Made by a program: the position numbers and the translations under genes
Notes under the pieces: generated by a model
What the model saw: only the letters and a program-made list of their open reading frames with translations
What the model was told of the DNA's origin: nothing
Databases searched by the model: none
In this document: piece by piece, positions 10,139 to 26,952 of the stretch
Numbering within the stretch: position 1 is the stretch's first letter
Layout of the letters: every line of letters begins with the position of its first letter
Assembly: GCF_000090795.2 (NCBI RefSeq)
Contig: NW_003546856.1
Span: forward strand, 7,766-43,651
Source of the DNA: Amphimedon queenslandica
Taxonomy: Eukaryota > Porifera > Demospongiae > Haplosclerida > Niphatidae
DNA: 35,886 nt
Reading direction: 5' to 3'

Positions 10139-11566
10139 CTACTTACTGTATGTATAGATTACCAACATTATAAATTCAGTAAATACATAAAAATCACTGT
10201 TTTTTTCTTTCAAGTCAATGCTACCAATAGCAAAACACAAATCTGATCTAGTTTGATCAGATTCATCAACACAATGCTCCAGCTTAATGGTTGCTGGATG
10301 AGGTAGCTTTGGCATTGTGATATCATATACAGCACTTACAAGAGTATGCCCATCAGGAAAAACAAATGGACCAGAGAAGAGAGTGCGAACTGTAACTGCA
10401 AGCTTTTTATTTTCTTTTCTTGGCATATCATGTGAATTTCATAACCATACTCAGCATTTTTAAGAATATTTGTCTCTGATTGAACTTCATGCTCAACTTC
10501 ATTGATTGCATGACACATACCTAATTAAAATTCAGATAATGATAATTATATTATATATATCTATGTACCTTTAAATAATGCTTCCACCAAATTGCGTATA
10601 ATCTCATTTCTTGTTTTGTGTATGTGATAGCTATGATATGCAATCAAACTATCTGTTGCAGCTGAATCTGATGAGGCTCCGGTCGTTCCAGCAACATGAT
10701 CAGTAGCATGTACAACAACTGCAGCTGTTTTTTTCCGTATTCCCTGCCTCAGCTGAATGAGATGTAAGTTGCATCATCATTCGATAATATTTACAGGCAT
10801 TTTCAAATTAATCTGCTGATCTAGGTCGATAACTGTTTGTGCTTTTTTTAACTTTTTCATACTGTGAACTGCTAAAGCAACTGCAGCAAAACCCCCACTA
10901 GCAGCAGCTAACCCTACAACACTTCCTATTGCTGTTAATGCAAGAGACCCACCAAAAGTGACAGGAGCTAGAACTGCTCCTGTTATAGCTAGAGCATTAG
11001 ATACTGTTGTGCCTGAAAGACCTACTTTTTGAATTGTCCTTGCTTTATTGACCATTGCCATGATTTTTTCTTTGTTTTCTTTAAAATTATCTACTGTCTT
11101 GCAACAGATCGGGTACCATATTGAATGGTATATTTTCAATGATTGTAATAGCTGTCACTGTGATAATCAAAAGGGTGCTATACCTGGTATAGCATAGTAC
11201 ACCTTGTGAACTGCATGTACATATACAGACATTGATATACAGACATGTCATTACTTGACATTTGTCTTAAGTAAATTTTCATTAAAATCATGCCATTTTT
11301 CATAATCCCACATTTGGATTTACTAAAATACCATTTAGAGACGTAGAGTAGATTCTGGTATTGTGGATGGTTAGTATTATGAGACACTGCCTGTAATTTC
11401 AATAATAACATTTGAAAATTAAAAAAAAACATAAGTGTCTCATAACTGGTGCATGTACTCTAATAGTAAATGTAATATCAGAAATAGTCCTCACCCAGCA
11501 TAGATTCTAAATCTTACCATCATCTCCTTGAGGATCAGTTATTAGTAGCAATTTTTCTTCAGCCAT
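10139..11566 (-). pseudogene. GTPase-family pseudogene, copy II (GTPase and caspase-like exons deleted)
   Basis: Exon 1 is intact (11566-11518, MAEEKLL, same GT donor and phase as copies I and III), but exons 2-5, which encode the N-terminal linker, G domain and caspase-like domain, are absent. The next recognisable coding sequence is an exon 6 equivalent (about 11150-10569). It encodes the ApoL-like hairpin (APVTFGGSLALTAIG) and then breaks by indels near 10740-10800. An exon 7 equivalent (about 10518-10139) keeps FVFPDGHTLVSAVYDI but is frameshifted near 10425 and runs into unrelated sequence. Exons 8-10 are missing. An in-frame stop directly precedes the exon 6 equivalent, and splicing from exon 1 to the nearest AG gives the wrong phase, so a short ApoL-only product is unlikely. 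It sits tail-to-head between beta-helix copy 2 and GTPase copy I. Confidence 0.8.
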
Positions 11567-12095
11567 TGTTAATAAAATTTTGAGTTCCTGCTGCTGTAGT
11601 CTGGGGATTATCGAGGGGAAGATAGATCTACTCTGCTGCTGTGAGTGGTGTAATCCGGTCAATGGTCATGCGTCATGATGATGTCATTTCCTTTACCTAT
11701 ACAACTCTTTATATCCCTTACACAAACAACAATCTAATGAACACTAGTTAACAGTCTACTACAAATTTTTTAGCAAAAATTGATATCAATTGCAAACAAT
11801 CAAAAACAGTCCTATTGTCAGCAGTATATATATATATATATATAATTAGAATCACAAATTTGATGATACTTGCTTTTTCTAAAAAAATACACTATGTGAT
11901 AAATTTATTAGTATTATGCATATACTTTTTTAAATTGCTGCAAAAGGTCAGATATCCTACTACCATAGTCAGGATGCACAGAAGAAAAATTTCTAATCTA
12001 AAAAGGAATGAACAAAGATGCTTTGAGAACTACAATAAAACAGTTATAACAGTAAAATGAAAGAACACCTATAATACTTATTAGCTATTAGTCAC
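11567..12095. other. Intergenic between beta-helix copy 2 and GTPase copy II
   Basis: Collinear with 32411-32900 between the corresponding genes of the right unit. It holds the presumed promoter (motif at 11679-11692) and an (AT)n run at 11823-11843. No exon seen. Confidence 0.5.
11679..11692 (-). promoter_or_regulatory. Conserved ETS + CRE/AP-1-like composite motif upstream of GTPase copy II
   Basis: Minus strand reads AGGAAATGACATCA, 113 bases upstream of the exon 1 ATG. It differs in one base from the motif upstream of copies I and III; the change falls in the ETS-like half. Confidence 0.4.
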
Positions 12096-12101
12096 TTTAT
12101 T
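12096..12101 (-). terminator. Poly(A) signal of beta-helix/TM gene copy 2
   Basis: AATAAA on the minus strand, 43 bases past the TGA stop. The same hexamer is kept at the matching place (32901-32906) behind the right-unit fragment, which supports function in the ancestral gene. Confidence 0.55.
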
Positions 12102-12143
12102 ATTATATTAGTAAATTAATTAAAGTTTAGCTGAAGTACTTTT

Positions 12144-15100
12144 TCAGCTATTCTCATGAACGGCAGAGAATCCAGCACTTCTATCAAATAACAATTCTTC
12201 ATAACTACCATGATTATCAAGAGTGTGCCCATTGACTTTGATTTTGTAGTAACATATCCTCAACAACCAGAAAGCCACAGCAACCAGTGGAATATATATA
12301 AGTATGATTTGTATACATTGTGCCAAGATAGCCCCAATTTTATACCCATTGTGGGACTCCAGGAAGAAAATACATACAGTGAATAAGTTTATTAGTGCCA
12401 TATTAGTGAAGGTAAGGATGGCACAAATATTGTGCTTCTTCTCCTGAAATGGTTGGACAGTAGCTTGTATCATTATAATGAGAGTCAGTGCTATGGCCAG
12501 ATAAAAATAATACTGAAATTCAGTAGAGGCCATTACAAATAAACTAAGTAATAATAATCGATAAAAGAAGTAAAGACCAGCAAAAAAACGATATTGATCC
12601 TTGAAAGGTCCTTGGAAAGAATCGAGAAGAGGCTTCAGCTTATAATGTATTGCAGTCCATGGCATTAACCTTCTAATAAAAGCAAAACAAATGGCCAGTT
12701 TACTCTCAACCTTTAACAATAGTCCATCAAATGTGAGTATCAGTGGAAATGGAATTATGAATAAGAAAAAACAAATGAGAGCCGGTATAGCATACCAGAG
12801 ATGTTGAGTGCTAAAATATTCTAAAGATCCATCCCAGAAGACAACGTATCGGTAGTTTTTTAATCCAATGCTACAAAGGAGTCTGTGATCAAGAAGCTTG
12901 AAANNNNNNNNNNAAGACAACGTATCGGTAGTTTTTTAATCCAATACTACAAAGGAGTCTGTGATCAAGAAGCTTGAAAGTAATGAAAGCACATTTAAAA
13001 TATGATAGCACTAGGAAAGCTGCTAGTCCCTGAACTACGGAGTAATTTTTTGTGCAGCACTTGGATTTTGAGCAGCAACAACACTTAAATGCATACACAA
13101 GTCCAATTATCAATAAAACTGCATAAACAACAGATACATATTGGATGCTTATCATATCCAATGTACTTGCTCCATTCCATAGACAAAATGAGAGTTTATC
13201 GATATCAAAAAAGTCAAGATTCAATGTGCTGTAGAGTACAGTGTAGACACTACGTGTGACTTCGAAGGATTTAAAGTCAGTTCCTATGTTGACTGATTCC
13301 ACAACAGTCTGGAGTAACTGTACAATGAATAGAAAATTATATGCCAGTCCTGTTGTTAGGCTAATATCAAAATATAAAATTGTAAAAAATAGACCAGTTA
13401 TTGGTAATAATTCACTCAAGACATAAAAAGCATATCCGGAGGCGCAATGATGATTTCTCCCACATTTATTAGTGGCTGAGTGAAAATAGACAGAATAGCC
13501 TTTCTTACATTGACCACATAATGTTCCAATTCTATTCTCTGCACATACAACTTTTTCAAGCTCATCCTTAGAAGCACTCCCAGTTAAACTATAATGAGAT
13601 TTATTATAACTACGACAAAAGCCTAATGGACAGTCACTAGTGTAAAGGTTGCTCGGATTTGGTGTAGCTGATTCGTTTGGTAACACATAGCCAGCCCAAT
13701 ATCCTTTAAGAGCCAAGGCTACTTCTTTACTTTCATCACAATGATAAATACCAACATATATAAGTGATTTATCATTATTTGATGCTGAGCACACACAAGT
13801 AGAGGAATGATCATCAATTACATAACCAGGTTGACATGATGCTAGTTCTATACCAATACTAGCTCCTTTATTTTGAAAACCAGTTACTTTTAGTGTCAGG
13901 TTACCTTTTTCTCCTGGTTTGCCTGTCATTTTAATCTTTTTATTAGACAAAAACTCGAAACCAGTTGATACACTAATATTTCCCTCATTTGGCAAAGTTG
14001 GTTGAAAGATAGCAATTTTTGTCACATTCTGGTGTAAGTCATCATAAAGTGTTATTGGCAGTGAATATTTCCTCCCTGGTATAATAGACAGAGGTGTTGA
14101 TTGACTCACAGTAAATGCTGAACCTCCTGATGCAATTGCTTTGCTATAATTGCAAAACTCAAATACTCCCAAACAACTCTGATTAACAAAAGGCTCATTT
14201 GGCTGTGTGCCACATGCTAATTGACATGGCTTAGTACTTGTAGTGTATATCGAATTTGCTATTCCAGTGGAAGACCAATTGTTTTTAAATACAAATCTTG
14301 CATTTGTCTCATCATTTTCGTAATTTAGATTATTACGATATTGAAGAAAGCATGAATGAGATGACAGCGAAATGTGTGGTCTGATAGCTAGAACATATAT
14401 AGCACCACCAACAAAGCTAGCTGAGTTTTTAGTAAATTCAAACTTTGTGTCATTATTGTACTGAATACTAGAGTACCCTACTAGACCAATAGCTCCACCA
14501 TAAGTACCTGTATTATTCTCAAAAATAGTCACTGCTCCTTTTTCGAAGTACGCTGATCCTGAAAAAATATACAGTGCTGTACCATTGTTGTTATTGAAAG
14601 AGTTCTTACCCTTAAAGTGAATTGTTAGTTTAGTAATAACAAATGCTCCAATTCCTTCATTGAAAGTATAAGGATATCTTTGATCATAGTGTTTCATAAT
14701 GGTATTATTAGCAAAAATGCAATCTTCAAAAATTGCCATAGTTGTAAAAGCAGCATAGTACTGGCTTTCAAAATTTGGTTCAATTTCAATTGCTGTACCA
14801 GTATTATTTTCCCATGTGCAGTTAATAAAATGAACATAATTGTAATGTATTGATTGATCAGGACCCATTGCATTACAATAAATCAGGACTCCACTAGCAT
14901 AATATCCAGTGTTATTAGAAAAAAATGTATGAATAACTGATATGTTATTGTTAGCTGACATGTTACCGGAATAACGAGCAAATCCCATTGCTAAACCAGC
15001 TCCACCAAAATCCTCATGGGAAAATACATTGTTAGAAAAATGACAATTTCCAAAATTTATTGTGTTGCTGTGACAGTAATGCATACAATGCCACAACATT

Positions 15101-15984
15101 CCACCCCCAACAATTGCTTTATTACCAGTAAAGTTAGTCCCTTCTATATTGAAAGCGTTTCGAAGAACATTCCATACTAAAAATATGCCAAGTCCACCAC
15201 CATAACTAAACAATCGATCTTTCAAATTATCATTTGTGAAGTTAACTGTGTTATTATAAAAGAGTGTGCCCAGTATACTGTAGTTACCTGATGCTGATAC
15301 ATGGGAGCAGTTTTTAGCAGTGATCTCACAAGCTGATATCAGTATCACTAGACCAGCCCCTCCATGTACTGCGTTACCATTTAAGCCATTTTTTTGCAGA
15401 GCATATGGTATTGAATTGTTTGAAAAAACTGACTTTTCTATTATAATATTCCCAGCTGCATTGATTAATAATAAACCAGTACCAATGTTGTTACTAATAG
15501 ACACATTGCTTAATAGCATATTAGTGGTTGTATTTACTATGATACCAGAGCAATAATAATGCCTCTTTGATACACCTATCACATGCTGCATTGAACATCC
15601 AGATACATTCAACTCATTGAAGGTCACATCTTGACAGTCGTCAATAATTAGACCACAATTATTGTATGAAGGACAGACACAATTAATAACTGCCGCCTTT
15701 TCCTTTTTATTACTGCTAGCAGATGAAGAAGTGAAAGTCAAGTTATGAATTGAGTGTATTTCAATGACATGGTCCAATACAATGCTTCCCTCTATAATGA
15801 CAACTGTATCATTCTCCCATTGAGTGATATTAGAGAGAGACAAGCAGGGAGAGTGAATAGAACCACATGAAGCTTCACTGGATCCATTGGATGAAATGTA
15901 TATCTCATTCGAAGCAAATCCTTGAATCAGTAATAATAAGAACATTAGGAGTAGTACACTCTTCATCATTGTTCCTTTAGCCAT
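12144..15984 (-). CDS. Beta-helix / multi-TM protein, copy 2 (complete, crosses an assembly gap)
   Basis: One intronless gene appears split only because of the N run at 12904-12913. The 66 bases on each side of the gap (12838-12903 and 12914-12979) are duplicates with one mismatch. Collapsing them removes 76 bases and brings the two halves into the same frame, giving a protein of about 1254 aa. Signal peptide ~7-25. A right-handed beta-helix-like region of short Asn/Gly/Ser repeats spans ~26-620. A Cys-rich stalk follows (CPLGFC, GTLCGQCKKGYS, near 780-845). The C-terminal half has about nine hydrophobic helices, with a basic Cys cluster (KCCCCSKSKCC) between the third and fourth. A conserved TVQPFQEKKHN loop lies before the last two helices. 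The C-terminal tail is short and hydrophilic (ends SAVHENS). The extracellular beta-helix plus polytopic module suggests a surface receptor or channel-like protein; that is inference. Start: ATG at 15984 (MAKGTMMKS), with in-frame alternatives four and five codons downstream. Confidence 0.85.
12904..12913. other. Assembly gap (10 N) flanked by unmerged duplicate contig ends
   Basis: Ten N bases lie between two nearly identical 66-base stretches (single difference: g at 12870, a at 12946). This is the signature of two overlapping contigs scaffolded without merging, with a haplotype SNP in the overlap. It artificially breaks the beta-helix/TM gene. Confidence 0.9.
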
Positions 15985-16361
15985 TCACTTCTAATAATAT
16001 TTCAAGTTTGTTTCTTGTGATTTAGACTACTTATGCTATGCTATTAAACTGAAACTGAAGCTACTTGATCTGCTCTAAAGATAACATTTTTCTCATATAC
16101 TGAATCATTAAGATTGCATAGAGAAAACAAAATTATGAAACTGTATGACATCACAAATCAAAGCATCATTTTAACCAATCATAGTAAGATGTACATGTAC
16201 ATAACTTGATGCAAAATACATATCACTACTATGCAATGCATATATGCATGCTGGTATTAAAAATTGGGTCAAAAATTTATGTTTTATAATTGTAGGACAC
16301 CCTCTACATTTGTACCTGAATGTACATGTACATGTAGCTTACACATAGTAATCTTGAATGC
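15985..16361. other. Intergenic between catalase and beta-helix copy 2
   Basis: AT-rich, with TACATG runs. I searched the minus strand for a further catalase C-terminal exon (a VHPDYG-like motif or PTS1) and found none. It should hold the catalase 3' UTR and the promoter of beta-helix copy 2. Confidence 0.4.
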
Positions 16362-24263
<7,902 letters not shown>

Positions 24264-24451
24264 TACTAAGCCACACCTTTGTATTAAAATAGGGTGCGGT
24301 AGTCACGCCTAGCCAGCCCCTCCCTCCGTGACACTACTGAGGCTGCTGAGCAGTTTACTTTAGCACTGCAGCAGTGCAGTGCAGCAGCAGGTCAAGCCAG
24401 GTGGTAGTCAGACTAGCCAGGTGGCAGGTACAACAAAATATTGTTTTCAGC
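24264..24451. promoter_or_regulatory. Shared head-to-head promoter region of catalase and the two-TM gene
   Basis: 188 bases separate the catalase ATG (minus) from the ATG of the plus-strand gene. The stretch is more GC-rich than its surroundings (ctagccagcccctccctccg) and includes gcagcagtgcagtgcagcag near 24370. No TATA box is evident. A bidirectional promoter is inferred from geometry only. Confidence 0.5.
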
Positions 24452-25777
24452 ATGACTTACAGTAATACTGGCAATCCTCTGGATTTGGCTGAAGTTAATA
24501 GCAACCTCTCAATCAAGAAGTGTTGGGACAAAGAGGAGGAGTATGTGAATGACTGGAAGCTAAGAGCGAGGAATGATGGTATGGAATTTTTGAATCGACT
24601 ATTACAAGAGCTCTTAAAAATAAAGAGGATTGACTTAGTTGGAGAAATATTGAGCGATCCCGTGATTAAAAGGTTGATACAACCAATAAAACACACCTCT
24701 ACCACTCTCCTGCAATCAAAAGTAACTGAAGAAAGGAACAAGAAAGAACAAGGCTTGCTTTTACATAATAGGGAGGCACAAAAATGTAGAAAGTCAATAT
24801 GTCGTACTGTTACTGTCGTACTGCTATCAATACTCTTGGTCGCTTTGATTTGCTTCATTATTGTGCAAATAATTGCTTTGATTGAAGTTTCAGACATTGC
24901 TGTCAACAAGGAAAAAGAAGTTGACAAAACAGTCGCTGAAGGTGATTCTGTGTCCTTATACACGTTAGATAAGAAATACGTAAACACAATTGAAATATCT
25001 GAAGAAGTCAAAAAAGGTGATAGCAAACATAGTGTTACGTTGGTTTTGGTCCCAACAGATGAACTACAATATGATGTAATCTATGAATCAGAGTCTTGGA
25101 ATGCAACAGCCTATGTTGCTGATCTCCCAATTATTAATAATATCTACGTATATCTCAATACTGGGTCTAAGTTAAACTTTGACATTTGGATTGGTAATGG
25201 CAACAATAAAAAATCAGCTACACTATACGTATTTGATGATATTGACAACTTGAACAAATATATAAGGTACAGTGAAGTGAAGTCACCTGTATTTACAAAG
25301 GAAATACCAATCGAAGGAAAAGACGGAAAGCAAATACCACATAATGTAATCTTTACTTCTCCAGCAGATGGCTATTACTTCATCATCCTACTAGCACCAG
25401 AAGCAAATATCCAGTTTTTGTACAATGTTAACACTACAGAACTGGTTACTGACATTGATCAATACACTTCTGACTACCCGTCCTGTGTAATTGATGCAGA
25501 AAGGAATTGTACGCTAAAAACTAGTAATACCAAGCATCCCACTAGCCAAAATCTCACCTTATTAGCTGCTGCATCAACCAAATATGACATCAGTAGCAAG
25601 ATCACTCACATTCACTTGAACTTTACTAATTGTTCTTATTTGATGACCGTACCCATTATCATCTTTGGGATTACACTTGGTATTGCATTATTAGTTATCC
25701 TCAGTTTGTTAGTTATTGCAAGGTATGTTGCTTGCAAGAAGAAAAGGAATCGTAGAGGATATGTCTCTATAAATTAA
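24452..25777 (+). CDS. Two-membrane-segment protein with possible death-fold N-terminus (unrecognised family)
   Basis: 441 aa from the ATG at 24452 (MTYSNTGN). The open frame extends upstream only through non-ATG codons. Residues ~17-69 (DKEEEYVNDWKLRARN, then LLQELLKIKRIDLVGEIL) resemble the last helices of a death-fold domain of death-domain or DED type; this is a weak pattern match. One strong membrane segment lies at ~118-144 and a second at ~401-426, followed by a basic tail KKKRNRRGYVSIN. Between them is a ~255-residue predicted extracellular region with several Asn-X-Ser/Thr sites and two Cys late in it (DYPSCVIDAERNCT). Both termini would be cytosolic. It is the only clear plus-strand gene and shares its promoter region with catalase. 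Function unknown; a surface receptor signalling through a death-fold domain is one reading. Confidence 0.75.
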   Translation: MTYSNTGNPLDLAEVNSNLSIKKCWDKEEEYVNDWKLRARNDGMEFLNRLLQELLKIKRIDLVGEILSDPVIKRLIQPIKHTSTTLLQSKVTEERNKKEQGLLLHNREAQKCRKSICRTVTVVLLSILLVALICFIIVQIIALIEVSDIAVNKEKEVDKTVAEGDSVSLYTLDKKYVNTIEISEEVKKGDSKHSVTLVLVPTDELQYDVIYESESWNATAYVADLPIINNIYVYLNTGSKLNFDIWIGNGNNKKSATLYVFDDIDNLNKYIRYSEVKSPVFTKEIPIEGKDGKQIPHNVIFTSPADGYYFIILLAPEANIQFLYNVNTTELVTDIDQYTSDYPSCVIDAERNCTLKTSNTKHPTSQNLTLLAAASTKYDISSKITHIHLNFTNCSYLMTVPIIIFGITLGIALLVILSLLVIARYVACKKKRNRRGYVSIN

Positions 25778-26699
25778 TGTGAATTTATTGCTCCCTTAGT
25801 TTTCTTTTGTTTTTTTGAATGAGCTTTGTGATAGTTTTATCAAAACAATAATGTTTATTGTTTCAAAACAACGTTGTTTGTTTCAATGCAGATCATGTGA
25901 GAGCTGAAAATAATTGCTATGTAATCTAAGCTTTTGGCAATACATATACTAGTCCAGTATCAAAAGCTGATAGACTATATGGGGAATTTACCTATGTTAT
26001 ACCAAGAGTACATACACTGTACTGTTAGTTGATACATGAGTGGAGGCTGAGACTACTACTATTACAATCTGCTATTATTGTATCATACAGGTCATTAACT
26101 GAGTAGACTATTCTCTAGCATAGTTGTCTATTCCCTAGCAAAAATGCCTCATATGTTGCCAATTTTTATGCCAGGGAATAGACAACTATGGACGCAATTT
26201 TTATGCTAAGGATTTTTTCCTAGTAACAGCTAGTTTAGGACTGGCATTATTTTATAAGGAGGAACAAATTACAACTGAAGATAAGCCTTTTGATAAAATC
26301 CACTTAAATAAAATTAATTATTGCTACATAAAATTACATAAAATTTCCACACACAAACAACATAAAAAATATTTACAATAAATAAACATCATAAAATAAA
26401 TATACCAACAGCAGCCACTAAATCCATACAACAACCACAACTATGATAAACACTAAACACATACAAGTTCAACAATAGTGACATTAATAAAAAATTAATA
26501 ATAATGAATGGCTATGGTTCCATTTATAACATCGCCATGCATGTGTATCTGATGATGGTGAAGCTAAGGGGCATAAGTGATGATGCACTGCAAGATTTAT
26601 TCTATCATTGTTCCTTATCTCCATCTAACTGACAGCCTGACGAGCTTGGTAGGGTATCTAAATATGTTCTGTTATAGCCCTATTATATACTCTTGGTTA
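25778..26699. other. Intergenic between the two-TM gene and the GTPase copy III 3' flank
   Basis: AT-rich and apparently non-coding. An AATAAA on the plus strand at 26307-26312 is rather far from the stop codon to be its main poly(A) signal. It contains the hairpin at 26119-26190. Confidence 0.4.
26119..26190. repeat. Foldback palindrome, 18-bp perfect arms
   Basis: CATAGTTGTCTATTCCCT at 26119-26136 is the exact reverse complement of 26173-26190, with partial pairing continuing into the loop. Probably a small foldback/MITE remnant. Confidence 0.75.
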
Positions 26700-26915
26700 T
26701 AGGTACATGTAGATCAGAAAATCTAATAAAAATTGTGGGTGATTTTGGAGCCATTTAAAAAAACCATGAGCTATAGCCTTGGGTATTTTTCAAAAATTTG
26801 GCATTTTCTTTAAATGGTTGTAACTTAAGAAATTTGAAGTCAGAATTGGTTTAAACTTGCTACATAGCATAAGGATATTAATATGCGTCAGAAAAAGTAA
26901 TAAAGTTTATATACA
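26700..26915. repeat. Satellite fragment (about 1.2 units) next to GTPase copy III 3' end
   Basis: Same unit as the arrays at 20090-21115 and 33335-34000 (gattttggagccatt, agccttgggtattttt, gcattttct; anchor cataag at 26868). It ends about 40 bases past the stop codon of GTPase copy III, at the point where similarity to the copy I 3' flank stops. Confidence 0.85.
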
Positions 26916-26952
26916 ATTAAAACTAGTAAATTATTATCAATAAAGATTTAGT

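Noticed and set aside
10777..11139. Functional ApoL-only gene from GTPase copy II
   Set aside because: No in-frame start or splice joins exon 1 to this exon; an in-frame stop precedes it and indels follow.
12144..12920. Separate 258-aa membrane protein
   Set aside because: It is the C-terminal part of the beta-helix/TM protein. The break is an N gap with duplicated flanks, and the frame is restored on collapse.
15985..16360. Additional catalase terminal exon beginning after the AG at 16362-16363
   Set aside because: Reading on gives only a short frame with no similarity to catalase C-termini; left as unresolved.
24457..25026. 189-aa Ser-rich frame on the minus strand
   Set aside because: Antisense shadow of the plus-strand two-TM gene, which has a far better protein signature.
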